This document shows positions 50,045 to 59,073 of a DNA stretch of 64,000 nt, one piece after another. The notes under the pieces were generated by a model, which ran no database searches, was not told the origin of the DNA, and saw only the letters and a list, made by a program, of their open reading frames with translations. The stretch is taken from positions 1 through 64,000 of the forward strand of contig JAVBTR010000008.1 of the NCBI GenBank assembly GCA_031556065.1, in the 5' to 3' direction. This DNA comes from JAVBTR01 sp031556065. GTDB lineage: Bacteria; Bacillota; Clostridia; Christensenellales; Aristaeellaceae. Position 1 is the first letter of the stretch. Each line of letters begins with the position of its first letter. The position numbers and the translations under genes are program-made.

Positions 50045-50822
50045 GCATGTTTACGCGGTGTGCGCTTATAAAGAAAGCCCTTATTTGGAGCAGTGCATAC
50101 AATCCTTGAAAAACCAAAGTGTTCAATCGCCCATTATCCTGTGTACGTCCACGCCCAGCACCCTTATTGAGGAGCTATGCAAAAAGTATGGTTTGCCCCT
50201 TTATATGAACCAGGGCACGGGCGGAATTGACGGGGATTGGAACGATGCCCTCCAAACAGCCGGCGCCCAATACGTAACCCTTTGCCACCAAGATGATATT
50301 TACGAAAAAGATTACGGCAAGGGTATTCATGCCGCTATAAGTAAACGGGACGATCACTTGATCCTGTTTACCGATTATATAGAAATTCGAAACGGCGAAA
50401 AGCAGGCCCATGGGAAAATGCTGAAAATTAAACGGCTGCTGCTTCTGCCCTTGTATTTTGAAGCCTTTCAAGGCAGCCGTTTTATGAAACGGATGGCTCT
50501 GCGTTTTGGCAATGCCATCTGCTGCCCATCGGTTACCTACCATAAAACGGTTTTACCCATGCCACTATTCGAAAAGAAATTTAAAAGTAACTTGGACTGG
50601 CAAACCTGGGAAAAGCTATCCCGCCAAAAGGGCCGGTTTACATACATACATGAAAAGCTGATGTGCCACCGGATCCACGAGGAATCGGAAACCTCCCGCA
50701 TGATTAACGACAATGCCCGGTCGGCGGAGGATGAGCAGATTTTTAAATTGTTCTGGCCACAAGGCATCGCCAGGGCATTAACCCGGTTTTACGCCACCAG
50801 CGAAAAAGAAAACAACGTGTAA
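50037..50822 (+). CDS. Family 2 glycosyltransferase
   Basis: 261 residues. YAVCAYKESPYLEQCIQSLKNQS at the N-terminus (as two blocks) is the GT2 nucleotide-binding start; GGIDGDWNDAL near residue 61 and CHQDDIYEKDY near 82 supply the DxD-like acid pair. Adds a sugar to a lipid- or surface-linked glycan. Coupled to the flippase gene (8-nt overlap) and followed by licD after 10 nt. Confidence 0.85.
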   Translation: MNKHVYAVCAYKESPYLEQCIQSLKNQSVQSPIILCTSTPSTLIEELCKKYGLPLYMNQGTGGIDGDWNDALQTAGAQYVTLCHQDDIYEKDYGKGIHAAISKRDDHLILFTDYIEIRNGEKQAHGKMLKIKRLLLLPLYFEAFQGSRFMKRMALRFGNAICCPSVTYHKTVLPMPLFEKKFKSNLDWQTWEKLSRQKGRFTYIHEKLMCHRIHEESETSRMINDNARSAEDEQIFKLFWPQGIARALTRFYATSEKENNV

Positions 50823-50832
50823 GGAGAACGCT

Positions 50833-51672
50833 ATGTCGGATTACACACCAGAGGTTTTGCGCAGACTACAAATGACACTTTTTGGCATCTACCAAGATTT
50901 TGCCGCTTTTTGCGAAAAAAACGGACTGTGCCAGGCGCTGCTGGATGGTTCCCTTTTAGGGGCGGTGCGCCATCAGGGGTTTATTCCCTGGGATGATGAT
51001 ATGGATATTGCCATGCCCAGAAAAGATTATGAACGTTTCATACAGATTGCAGGTGAAATGGGGCCTCGTTATGAAGTGCTATCCATTGAAAACACCCCCG
51101 GCTATGTGCTTCCTTATATTAAGCTATGCTTAAAAAACACCACTTTCGTTGAGGCGACCGATGAAGACCGTTTTTATCATTCTGGCATTTTTATCGATAT
51201 TCTTCCCTTTGACGAAACCAGCGCGGAGCTTGAAACCAGGCTTAAACAGATTAAGCGGACTTTCCGTCTGGCAAGGCTGATCGTTCTAACTGAGTACAAG
51301 CATCCCAAGCTGCCTGCCAATATAGTGGGCAGCAAAGCCCGGATACTGCATCTGGGTACTGCGGCGGTTTATTATGGGCTGAAGCTTCTGGGGATTAGCA
51401 AAGCGAAACTGTACCGCAGGTATATGAAACTGGCCACACAGCATGAGGGCGGCGGGTGGTACATGAACATAACCGACTACCGCACAAAGGATACCATGCA
51501 AAAGGAAAGTGTGTTTTTCCCTCCGGTGATGCTTACCTTTGAATGCGTTCAGGTGCCGGGCTTTCGGGATTATGCTACCTATCTGGCCGGTTATTACGGA
51601 GATGATTACATGACTCTGCCGCCGGAAAACCAGCGCCATAACCATGCGGCTTCCGTTCTGGAATTTGAATAA
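50833..51672 (+). CDS. licD: LicD-family phosphotransferase
   Basis: 279 residues. DGSLLGAVRHQGFIPWDDDMDIAM near residue 38 (as DGSLLGAVRHQGF, PWDDDMDIAM) is the LicD/fukutin nucleotidyltransferase-fold motif with its Asp cluster. The family transfers phosphocholine or similar phospho-groups to surface glycans. Last gene of the polysaccharide block. AAGGAG site. Confidence 0.88.
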   Translation: MSDYTPEVLRRLQMTLFGIYQDFAAFCEKNGLCQALLDGSLLGAVRHQGFIPWDDDMDIAMPRKDYERFIQIAGEMGPRYEVLSIENTPGYVLPYIKLCLKNTTFVEATDEDRFYHSGIFIDILPFDETSAELETRLKQIKRTFRLARLIVLTEYKHPKLPANIVGSKARILHLGTAAVYYGLKLLGISKAKLYRRYMKLATQHEGGGWYMNITDYRTKDTMQKESVFFPPVMLTFECVQVPGFRDYATYLAGYYGDDYMTLPPENQRHNHAASVLEFE

Positions 51673-51677
51673 AACGC

Positions 51678-51731
51678 TTTACACAGACTTGATAAAAACC
51701 GTATACGTGCTTAACATCCTTTTTCTATAAT
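51678..51731 (+). promoter_or_regulatory. Pho boxes and -10 of the pst-pho operon
   Basis: Four TTNACA-like hexamers exactly 11 nt apart: TTTACA (51678), TTGATA (51689), CGTATA (51700), TTAACA (51711), each followed by a 5-nt gap; then TATAAT at 51726-51731. This matches the direct-repeat layout bound by PhoP/PhoB-type regulators in Bacillota. No normal -35 exists, as expected for an activated promoter. Confidence 0.8.
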
Positions 51732-51766
51732 CGTAACTGTACGAAATAGAAGGAGGATGTTTTAAG

Positions 51767-52612
51767 ATGAAAAAGTTTCTTGCAATGGTTCTTACCCTGG
51801 CAATGGCATGTGTTTCCGGTTTGGCTCTGGCTCAGGAAATCGTTGTGGTTTCCCGTGAAGAAGGTTCCGGTACCCGCGGCGCTTTCGTAGAACTCACCGG
51901 TGTTGAACAAAAGAACGCCGACGGCGTGAAGGAAGACCTAACCACTGAAGATGCCATGATCACCAACGCCACCAGCGTTATGATGGTTACTGTAAACGGC
52001 AACGAAAGTGCCATTGGCTATATCTCCCTGGGCAGCCTGAACGATACTGTTAAGGCCTTGGAGATCGACGGCGTTGCCCCCAGCGTAGATACCATCAAGG
52101 ATGGCAGCTATAAAATTGCCCGGCCCTTTACGGTTGTGACCGGTGCCACCGTTTCCGATGCGGCAAAGGATTTCCTGAACTTCATTATGAGTAAGGAAGG
52201 CCAGGAAGTGATCGCTAAGAATGGCTACATCGCCCAAGCGGATACCGCTGCTGCTTACGAAAGCAACAAGGCTGAAGGCAAAGTGGTTGTAGCCGGCTCC
52301 TCCTCTGTAACCCCTGTTATGGAAAAGCTTCAGGAGGCTTACAAAGCTTTCAACGCGGCTGTTACCGTTGAAATCCAGCAATCCGATTCCACCACCGGTG
52401 TGAATGCCACCATCGACGGCGTATGTGATCTGGGCATGGCTTCCCGCGCTTTGAAGGATTCTGAAATCGAAAAGGGCGTTGCTGGTACCCAAATTGCCAT
52501 CGACGGCATTGTGATTATCGTGAACAATGGCAACGCGGTTCAGGGCATGACGAAAGAAACCGTTCAGGCCATCTACACTGGCGAAATCACCAAATGGGAA
52601 GATGTGAAATGA
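51767..52612 (+). CDS. pstS: Circularly permuted phosphate-binding protein (PstS)
   Basis: 281 residues, signal peptide ending near ALAQE (residue 22-23); no lipobox Cys. The order of segments is inverted relative to classical PstS. Residues 24-165 carry what is normally the second half (VVVSREEGSGTRGAF at 26-40, IGYISLGSL, the IARPF strand, DFLNFIMSKEGQEV). Residues 172-281 carry the normal N-terminal half (VVVAGSSSVTPVMEKL, then GMASRALKDSE, IAIDGIVIIVN, ending in IYTGEITKWEDVK). In ordinary PstS the last piece directly precedes the SREEGSGTR loop. The phosphate-binding loops (SSSVTP, SDSTTG, GSGTR) are all present. Coupled to pstC by ATGA. Confidence 0.9.
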   Translation: MKKFLAMVLTLAMACVSGLALAQEIVVVSREEGSGTRGAFVELTGVEQKNADGVKEDLTTEDAMITNATSVMMVTVNGNESAIGYISLGSLNDTVKALEIDGVAPSVDTIKDGSYKIARPFTVVTGATVSDAAKDFLNFIMSKEGQEVIAKNGYIAQADTAAAYESNKAEGKVVVAGSSSVTPVMEKLQEAYKAFNAAVTVEIQQSDSTTGVNATIDGVCDLGMASRALKDSEIEKGVAGTQIAIDGIVIIVNNGNAVQGMTKETVQAIYTGEITKWEDVK

Positions 52613-53457
52613 CAAAATTCAAAGAGAGCGCAATGAAAGTCGTCTTCATCCTGGCGGCATGCGTATCCATCCTGGCGGTCACGCTCATATGCCTGTTCCT
52701 ATTCGGGAACGGGCTTCCCGCCATTTTTAAGATTGGTTTTATGGATTTCATTTTCGGCCAGAAATGGAAGCCTTCAAACGATATTTATGGTATTTTCCCG
52801 ATGATTCTTGGCAGCCTGTACGTTACGGCAGGCGCCATCATCATCGGGGTGCCTATCGGGATTTTAACGGCGGTTTATTTGGCGAAATTCTGCAACAAAA
52901 AGGTCTACAAGGTGTTTAAACCTTTCATCGAGCTGCTGGCAGGCATTCCCTCTGTGGTTTATGGCTTTTTCGGCCTGGTGGTGCTGGTGCCTTTTGTGAG
53001 AGACACCTTTGGCGGCACAGGGAACAGCATGCTCACCGCCTCAATCCTGTTGGGGATGATGATCCTGCCTACCATCATAGGCGTATCGGAATCCGCTATC
53101 CGCGCCGTGCCGGAAAACTACTACGAAGGGGGTTTGGCCTTGGGGGCCACCCACGAACGCAGCGTGTTTTTTACGGTGCTGCCTGCGGCCAAATCCGGCA
53201 TTCTGGCCGGGGTGGTGCTGGGCATTGGCCGGGCTATTGGGGAAACCATGGCGGTGATCATGGTAGCGGGCAACCAGCCCAAAATCCCTGATAACATTTT
53301 AAAAGGTCTTAGAACCATGACGGTGAACATCGTTATGGAAATGGGTTACGCGGCGGATCTCCACCGGGAAGCGCTGATAGGCACCGGGGTGGTGCTGTTT
53401 GTGTTTATTCTGATTATTAACCTGACCTTTTCGGCTATTAAGAGAAAGGCGGCGTAA
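52609..53457 (+). CDS. pstC: Phosphate ABC transporter permease PstC
   Basis: 282 residues, six predicted membrane helices. IPSVVYGFFGLVVLVPFV near residue 104 and the cytoplasmic EAA-like loop YYEGGLALGATHERSVFFTVLPAA near 165 (in parts) are PstC hallmarks, with GIGRAIGETMAVIMVAGN near 200. ATG 52609 overlaps the pstS TGA; the longer frame from 52594 is inside pstS. Confidence 0.94.
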   Translation: MTKFKESAMKVVFILAACVSILAVTLICLFLFGNGLPAIFKIGFMDFIFGQKWKPSNDIYGIFPMILGSLYVTAGAIIIGVPIGILTAVYLAKFCNKKVYKVFKPFIELLAGIPSVVYGFFGLVVLVPFVRDTFGGTGNSMLTASILLGMMILPTIIGVSESAIRAVPENYYEGGLALGATHERSVFFTVLPAAKSGILAGVVLGIGRAIGETMAVIMVAGNQPKIPDNILKGLRTMTVNIVMEMGYAADLHREALIGTGVVLFVFILIINLTFSAIKRKAA

Positions 53458-53460
53458 GAA

Positions 53461-54297
53461 ATGAAAAAATACTTTCGCTCGCCTCTTTCTGTGTTCTTAA
53501 GGTGGATCACCAAGGGCAGCGCTCTTATCACCGCAGGAGTGGCCCTTTTTCTGGTGGGCTATATTTTGGCAAAGGGCCTGCCCCATATTTCTTTAGATTT
53601 ATTCGCCTTCGAATATACCAGCGAAAACGCTTCTCTTATGCCAGCTTTGATCAATACCGTTATTATGGTGGTTTTATCTCTTTTAATTGCGGTGCCTATC
53701 GGTATTGGCGCGGCTATTTATTTAACGGAGTATGCGCTTCGGGGCAACAAGCTGGTGAAGGTGGTTGGGGTTACGGCGGAAACCCTGTCGGGCATTCCAT
53801 CCATTGTTTATGGCCTTTTCGGTTATATGTTTTTTCTTACCACATTAAAGTGGGGCTATTCCATGCTGGCTGGGGCGTTTACCCTGGCCATCATGATCCT
53901 GCCTTTGATCATGCGTACCACAGAGGAGGCGCTTAAAGCCGTGCCCGACACCTACCGTGAAGGCAGCTTCGGTTTAGGTGCCGGCAGGCTTCGCACCGTA
54001 TTTCGGGTGATTCTGCCATCGGCTATCCCTGGGATCTTAGCGGGCGTGATCCTCTCCGTAGGGCGCATTGTTGGGGAAACGGCGGCGCTGCTGTTTACGG
54101 CAGGCACCGTGGCGAAAATCCCGGAAGGCTTAATGGCTTCTGGGCGCACGCTGGCTGTTCATATGTATGTGCTTTCAAACGAAGGCCTGCATATCGATAA
54201 GGCCTACGCCACCGCTGTGATCCTTATTTTGCTGGTTATTGCTATTAACGGTTTATCTTCCCTGGTCGCCCAAAAGATGACGAAAGGAAAAACCTGA
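53461..54297 (+). CDS. pstA: Phosphate ABC transporter permease PstA
   Basis: 278 residues, six helices. GIGAAIYLTEYA near residue 81, IPSIVYGLFGYMFF near 114, YREGSFGLGAGRLRTVFRVILPSA near 165 (as parts) and GRIVGETAALLFTAG near 202. Pairs with PstC. Starts 3 nt after pstC; its TGA overlaps the pstB ATG. Confidence 0.94.
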   Translation: MKKYFRSPLSVFLRWITKGSALITAGVALFLVGYILAKGLPHISLDLFAFEYTSENASLMPALINTVIMVVLSLLIAVPIGIGAAIYLTEYALRGNKLVKVVGVTAETLSGIPSIVYGLFGYMFFLTTLKWGYSMLAGAFTLAIMILPLIMRTTEEALKAVPDTYREGSFGLGAGRLRTVFRVILPSAIPGILAGVILSVGRIVGETAALLFTAGTVAKIPEGLMASGRTLAVHMYVLSNEGLHIDKAYATAVILILLVIAINGLSSLVAQKMTKGKT

Positions 54298-55046
54298 TGG
54301 ATAAATTTAGCATCGAGCACTGCGATTTATACTACCAAAGCTTTCACGCTTTAAAGAATATTAATCTGCAGATACCCGAAAACAAAATTACCGCCTTTAT
54401 CGGCCCTTCCGGCTGCGGTAAATCCACTTTGCTTAAAACCCTAAACAGGATGAACGACTTGGTGGAAGGCTGCAAGGTCACAGGCAACATTACCCTGGAC
54501 GGGGCGAATATTTTCGGCAGCATGGATGTAAACCTTTTAAGAAAGCGTGTGGGCATGGTGTTCCAAAAGCCTAATCCTTTTCCTATGAGCATTTACGATA
54601 ATATTGCTTATGGCCCCCGCACCCACGGGATTAAGGGCCGGGCCAAGCTGGATGAACTTGTGGAAACCTCTCTTAAGCAGGCCGCCATCTGGGATGAAGT
54701 GAAGGACCGGCTGAAAAAATCCGCGCTGGGGCTTTCCGGCGGCCAGCAGCAAAGGCTTTGCATCGCAAGGGCCGTGGCTGTATCGCCAGAAGTGCTTTTG
54801 ATGGATGAACCGACCTCGGCCCTGGACCCTATCTCCACCTGCAAAATAGAGGAACTGGCGGTGGAGCTTAAAAAGCAATATACGATTGTAATGGTCACCC
54901 ACAATATGCAGCAGGCCGTGCGTATATCGGACCGAACCGCCTTCTTTCTTCTGGGGGAAGTGGTGGAAGTGGGGGAAACGGAGCAGCTATTCTCCATGCC
55001 TAAGGATAAGCTGACAGAAAACTACATTACAGGGAGGTTCGGTTAA
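54297..55046 (+). CDS. pstB: Phosphate ABC transporter ATPase PstB
   Basis: 249 residues, usual length. Walker A GPSGCGKST near residue 36, MVFQKPNPFPMSIYDNIAYG near 84 (PstB-specific Q-loop), LSGGQQQRLCIARA near 142, Walker B LLMDEPTSALDPIST, H-loop VTHNMQQA. Energises PstCA and signals to PhoU/PhoR. Confidence 0.96.
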   Translation: MDKFSIEHCDLYYQSFHALKNINLQIPENKITAFIGPSGCGKSTLLKTLNRMNDLVEGCKVTGNITLDGANIFGSMDVNLLRKRVGMVFQKPNPFPMSIYDNIAYGPRTHGIKGRAKLDELVETSLKQAAIWDEVKDRLKKSALGLSGGQQQRLCIARAVAVSPEVLLMDEPTSALDPISTCKIEELAVELKKQYTIVMVTHNMQQAVRISDRTAFFLLGEVVEVGETEQLFSMPKDKLTENYITGRFG

Positions 55047-55699
55047 TGCGCAACCGTTTTGACCAGCAGCTGTTTGATTTGAACACGGGGCTTATAGAAA
55101 TGGGCGCTTTGTGCGAAAACGCCATCGACAGCGTTTGCAAGGCGCTGATCACGGGGGATCAGGCCCTTTGCGATCATGCCATCCGCCTTGAAAGACAGAT
55201 CAATGAAATCGAGCAGAGCATTGAATCCCAATGCTTGCGGCTCCTGCTTTTGCAGCAGCCTGTAGCCAAGGATTTAAGGCAAATCTCCGCCGCCCTTAAA
55301 ATGATTACCGATATGGAACGGATTGGCGACCAAGCTTCAGATATCGCGGAAATTGTGGTATACTTATATAGCGCTTCAAAGCGGCCAGAACCCAAGCATA
55401 TTCGCCAGATGGCCAAAGCCACGGTGGATATGGTGCACCAAAGTGTGGAAGCCTTTGTAAAACGGGACGTGGCTGCCGCCCGGCAGGTGATCGAATCCGA
55501 CGATGTGGTGGATGAGCTTTTCTTGAAAGTTCGCTCGGACTTGATCGATCTGATCGCACAAGACAAGGAAGTGGGCGAGGCAGCTATGGATATGCTGATG
55601 ATCGCCAAATACTTTGAGCGCATAGGGGATCACGCAGTGAACATCGCCGAGTGGGTGGAGTTTTCCATTACCGGTGAGCATAGGAGTAATGAAGCTTGA
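55046..55699 (+). CDS. phoU: Phosphate signalling protein PhoU
   Basis: 217 residues, all-helical, two three-helix PhoU repeats: DHAIRLERQINEIEQSIESQ near residue 45 and the duplicated AAARQVIESDDVVDELFLKV near 145 (as parts), plus ERIGDQASDIAE (about 90-101) and ERIGDHAVNIAEW (about 191-203), the metal-binding E..D...D motifs. Links Pst activity to the PhoR kinase. Overlaps pstB by one base and phoB by 4 nt. Confidence 0.94.
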   Translation: MRNRFDQQLFDLNTGLIEMGALCENAIDSVCKALITGDQALCDHAIRLERQINEIEQSIESQCLRLLLLQQPVAKDLRQISAALKMITDMERIGDQASDIAEIVVYLYSASKRPEPKHIRQMAKATVDMVHQSVEAFVKRDVAAARQVIESDDVVDELFLKVRSDLIDLIAQDKEVGEAAMDMLMIAKYFERIGDHAVNIAEWVEFSITGEHRSNEA

Positions 55700-56367
55700 A
55701 AATCGTTTACGTGGAGGACGACAAAAACATAAGGGAATTGGTGCTGTATACCCTGCGGCAATCCGGCTATGACGCGGTTGGATACCCTGACGGCGAAAGC
55801 TTTTTGCTATCCGATGATAAGCCGGATCTGCTTTTGCTGGATATTATGCTGCCGAAAAAGGACGGGTTAGGGGTTTTATGCGAATTCCGAAGCCATGAAA
55901 AGGAAAGCCACGCGCCGGTGATTATCGTATCCGCCAAGGATTCGGAGTTCGATAAAGTCCGCGGCTTGGAGCTTGGGGCGGATGATTATGTTACCAAGCC
56001 TTTTGGCATGATGGAGCTCATGGCCCGGGTAAAGGCAGTTTTGCGCCGTATACCTGTTAAACAGGAGGAAGAAGCGGTGGTCACCCTGGGTGAAATCTGC
56101 CTGGATGGGAAAAAGCGTACCGTTACAGTGGAAGGCACACCCATCAATTTAACTTATAAGGAATTTGAATTGCTGCAATACCTTATGCGCAATAAGGGGA
56201 TTGTTTTAAACCGGGAACAGCTGTTAAGCGCTATTTGGGATTATGATTATTTCGGCGGCACCCGTACAGTGGATGTTCATGTGCAGACCTTGAGGCAGAA
56301 ACTGGGAAGCCAAAAGGACATGATCGAAACCGTTCGCGGGGTGGGCTACAGGCTGGGAGGAAATTAG
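55696..56367 (+). CDS. phoB: OmpR-family response regulator (PhoB/PhoP type)
   Basis: 223 residues. Receiver domain (1-120): acidic pair VEDDKN, phosphoacceptor Asp in LLLDIMLPKKDG near residue 51, Lys in DDYVTKPFG near 100. Winged-helix DNA-binding domain (about 130-222) with LTYKEFELLQYL and TVDVHVQTLRQKLG. TTG start in the TTGA overlap with phoU, with TAGGAG upstream. Likely binds the Pho boxes before pstS. Confidence 0.93.
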   Translation: MKIVYVEDDKNIRELVLYTLRQSGYDAVGYPDGESFLLSDDKPDLLLLDIMLPKKDGLGVLCEFRSHEKESHAPVIIVSAKDSEFDKVRGLELGADDYVTKPFGMMELMARVKAVLRRIPVKQEEEAVVTLGEICLDGKKRTVTVEGTPINLTYKEFELLQYLMRNKGIVLNREQLLSAIWDYDYFGGTRTVDVHVQTLRQKLGSQKDMIETVRGVGYRLGGN

Positions 56368-56368
56368 T

Positions 56369-58036
56369 TTGCAGCGACGGATCTTTAGGCGCATGGCGGT
56401 GATCGCTCTTTGTACGGCGGTGATTTCCGCAGTGGTGGCAGGGCTTTTGATGTTCAATTTTGTTCAAAAGCAGACCACCAAGGATTTAAAAGAGGACGTA
56501 TTATACATTGCCGCTATTTTAGACAGGGAAGAAGATAACCTTTCCTATTTGCGCCAGTGGGAGTTAAGCTACAACGATTCACGCCTTACCTGGGTAAGAG
56601 ATACTGGGGAAGTGCTGTTTGACAGTGCTGTTCTTGCGGATAAAATGGAAAACCATCTGGATCGGCCAGAAATTCAAGAGGCATTGGAAACAGGATTTGG
56701 CCAAAGCCAGCGCAAATCCGATTCTTGGGGACGGATGACCCAGTACGCCGCAGTGAAATTGGAAGAAGGCTCCATTGTGCGTATGGCCAGAAGCCAGCGC
56801 AACGAGATCAGCATGATCTTATCGCTGCTGGTACCTTTCTCTTTGGTGATGCTGCCCATTTTACTGGCTGTGTTCTTTTTAAGCGCTCGCCTTACCAAGG
56901 GGATCATTCAGCCCTTAAACAGCCTGGAGCTGGATTCGCCGTTGGAAAACAACTTGAATTACCCTGAGCTGGCCCCTCTTTTAACCAGGCTGGATAAGCA
57001 AAACAAGCTCATTTCCACCCAAATGAGCCAATTGCGCAGCGAAAAGGAAAAGCTGGAAGCCATTACGGAAAACATGCAGGAAGCCATGGTACTGCTGGAT
57101 GAAGACGGCCGGGTGATGTCCATTAACACAAGCGCCCAAGCCTTGTTCGGCAAGAACAAAGACGAAGTGCTTAACAATCATTTCTTGCATCTTTCAAGGG
57201 AAAGCGAAATGCTTAAGGCCACAGAAAAGGCACTTAGCGGCGTGGCGGAAGAGGCCATGGTGGATTTTGAGGGAAGCACCTACCTGCTGTTGGCAGGCCC
57301 TGTGAAGGACATGGGCGCGGTGTTGATCTTCCTGGACGTAACCGAAAAGCAAAATGCCGAAGCCATGCGGCGGGATTTTTCCGCCAATGTATCCCACGAG
57401 CTTAAAACCCCATTGACAACCATTTCCGGCTATGCGGAGATTATGGAAAACGGGCTGGCCAGACCAGAAGATATGCAGGGTTTTGCAGGGCGTATCCACC
57501 AGGAAGCCCAAAGGCTGCTGATGCTTATTAACGATATCATCCGTTTATCCCACTTGGATGAAGGCTTTGAAAACGGCGCTTTCACCAAGGTGGATATTTG
57601 GGAGGAAGCAAAAAAAACCGCCGCCCGTTTGCAAGAAAAGGCGGCGCAATGCGGTGTGGAATTGATCCTTTCAGGCTCTGAAAGCACCATCGATGGGGTG
57701 CCTCATGTGATGGATGAAATCATTTTCAATTTGGTGGATAATGCCATTCGCTATAACCACGAGGGTGGTTTTGTCCAGTGCGATGTGCAGACCAGCGCCG
57801 AGCGGGTAACCCTCACCGTATCGGATAACGGCACGGGCATTCCTCCAGAGGACCGGGAAAAGGTGTTCGAGCGGTTTTACCGGGTGGATAAGAGCCACTC
57901 CAAGGAAACCGGCGGCACAGGCCTGGGGCTTTCCATTGTGAAACACGGGGTAAAACTCCACAGCGGTATTATGACCTTATCCAGCGTTGAAGGGAAAGGC
58001 ACCACCATTCGCATCGCCTTTCCCAGGAACATATAG
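56369..58036 (+). CDS. phoR: Sensor histidine kinase (PhoR type)
   Basis: 555 residues. Two membrane helices (about 7-30 and 148-172) around an extracellular sensor, a HAMP-like linker, a PAS domain (about 225-325), HisKA with phospho-His in FSANVSHELKTPLTTISGY near 333, and HATPase with NLVDNAIRYN, DNGTGIP and GTGLGLSIVK. TTG start with GGGAGG upstream, 1 nt after phoB. The 3' end overlaps the convergent phosphatase gene by 60 nt. Confidence 0.93.
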   Translation: MQRRIFRRMAVIALCTAVISAVVAGLLMFNFVQKQTTKDLKEDVLYIAAILDREEDNLSYLRQWELSYNDSRLTWVRDTGEVLFDSAVLADKMENHLDRPEIQEALETGFGQSQRKSDSWGRMTQYAAVKLEEGSIVRMARSQRNEISMILSLLVPFSLVMLPILLAVFFLSARLTKGIIQPLNSLELDSPLENNLNYPELAPLLTRLDKQNKLISTQMSQLRSEKEKLEAITENMQEAMVLLDEDGRVMSINTSAQALFGKNKDEVLNNHFLHLSRESEMLKATEKALSGVAEEAMVDFEGSTYLLLAGPVKDMGAVLIFLDVTEKQNAEAMRRDFSANVSHELKTPLTTISGYAEIMENGLARPEDMQGFAGRIHQEAQRLLMLINDIIRLSHLDEGFENGAFTKVDIWEEAKKTAARLQEKAAQCGVELILSGSESTIDGVPHVMDEIIFNLVDNAIRYNHEGGFVQCDVQTSAERVTLTVSDNGTGIPPEDREKVFERFYRVDKSHSKETGGTGLGLSIVKHGVKLHSGIMTLSSVEGKGTTIRIAFPRNI

Positions 58037-58732
58037 GGCTGCTTTTAAGGCATCCAGAGTTGTCTGTGAAACCCCTGTCTGGCGCAAGTAGCCGGCGGGG
58101 GTTTTATATTGCTCTTTTAGAAAAACAAGAAGGCCTTCCATGTTTGAATAGTGGGAGCCGGAGCGATCCTCCATACGGTAATCCATCAGCAGCGTGCGGC
58201 TGATTTCATATTGGGCGATAATATCTTTATCTTCTGCACCGCAAAGGCTGAGCAGAAACATGGCTGTAATGCCGGTACGGTCTTTCCCGGCGGAGCAGTG
58301 GAACAGTACAGCGCCGCGCTTGGTGCCTTCTTCCAACAGCTCCATTAAGGTTTTCATTTCTCCGGGGCAACGCTGTAACAAAAGCTTATAAAAATTGACC
58401 ATGGTGGGGGTGTTGGCTTCAATGTAATTGATACCCAGTTCATCAAAGCCGATGTTGCCGATGAGGGAATGGTTCATCCAGTAAAAGCGGCTGTCGTCCA
58501 TAAATGGATCAGGAGCAGCGGTTACTTCCATGGGTGCCCGCAAATCGATAATGGTGCGGATATTCATTTGGCTATAAAGAAAATCCCTTTCCGCGTGGGT
58601 GGCATTGCATAAATCCGCGCAACGGTAAAATGCGCCCCAGCGGGTTGTTCCGCCATTTTCAGCGGGCAGGCCGCCTAAATCCCGAAAATTGGCGATGTGG
58701 GGGAAGGGGTAGCGCAGCATAGGCATTAACAT
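57977..58732 (-). CDS. Tyrosine-protein phosphatase (Y_phosphatase3 family)
   Basis: 251 residues. HCSAGKDRTG near residue 145 is the CX5R P-loop (Cys, Arg) and NFRDLGGL near 15 is the N-terminal signature of the family. Relatives act on phosphotyrosine or phosphoinositides. Start ATG 58730-58732 with AAAGGATG about 7 nt before it. The last 20 codons overlap phoR in opposite direction. Confidence 0.88.
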   Translation of the reverse strand: MLMPMLRYPFPHIANFRDLGGLPAENGGTTRWGAFYRCADLCNATHAERDFLYSQMNIRTIIDLRAPMEVTAAPDPFMDDSRFYWMNHSLIGNIGFDELGINYIEANTPTMVNFYKLLLQRCPGEMKTLMELLEEGTKRGAVLFHCSAGKDRTGITAMFLLSLCGAEDKDIIAQYEISRTLLMDYRMEDRSGSHYSNMEGLLVFLKEQYKTPAGYLRQTGVSQTTLDALKAALYVPGKGDANGGAFPFNAG

Positions 58733-59073
58733 ACAAAGACATCCTTTCTAGAAGGTTTGTCTAAGTATAGCACAATTTCGGATAAATAAAAACGGACAGC
58801 TATGCTATTAGCCGAAATAGGCAACTGTGTGCCAAAGCTGTTTTAAATATTGGAACATCTCCGTTTCAGTGCCGATAGCCGCCCAGTTACCGGGTTGATA
58901 TAGCTGTCACGGGAAGTCTGGCTAATCAGGTTCGCGTTGATGATACCCTGGTGGTTACCTAAAAAGAATCGATTTTTCGGGTCAAAACAGGGATCATTGC
59001 CCCCTGTTTTGTTCCAGTTGGTTGGTTTTAGCGGCATGTCTTACGCTGCAAAAGGCCAGCTGCTGATAATTCT
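58733..59073. other. Gap with phosphatase promoter and a possible degenerate small gene
   Basis: Extended -10 TGC-TATACT on the minus strand (58771-58764) precedes the phosphatase gene. The rest (about 58800-59073) has a 64-codon minus frame (58843-59037) and, overlapping it, a 27-codon frame that begins by ATGA overlap with the DUF5131 gene (about 58994-59077). Joining the two would need a frameshift, so this may be a decayed gene that once followed DUF5131. Confidence 0.4.
58843..59037 (-). CDS. Possible small protein or pseudogene fragment
   Basis: Frame of 64 residues (starts MPLKPTNWNKTGGNDPCFD). No ribosome site before its ATG and no recognised domain. Position directly after DUF5131 suggests it could be the remnant of a partner gene. 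Low confidence that it is translated. Confidence 0.25.
   Translation of the reverse strand: MPLKPTNWNKTGGNDPCFDPKNRFFLGNHQGIINANLISQTSRDSYINPVTGRLSALKRRCSNI

Noticed and set aside
51767..51850. PstS as a lipoprotein through Cys15
   Set aside because: The sequence before Cys15 (AMAC) does not fit a lipobox and a type-I ALAQE site follows.
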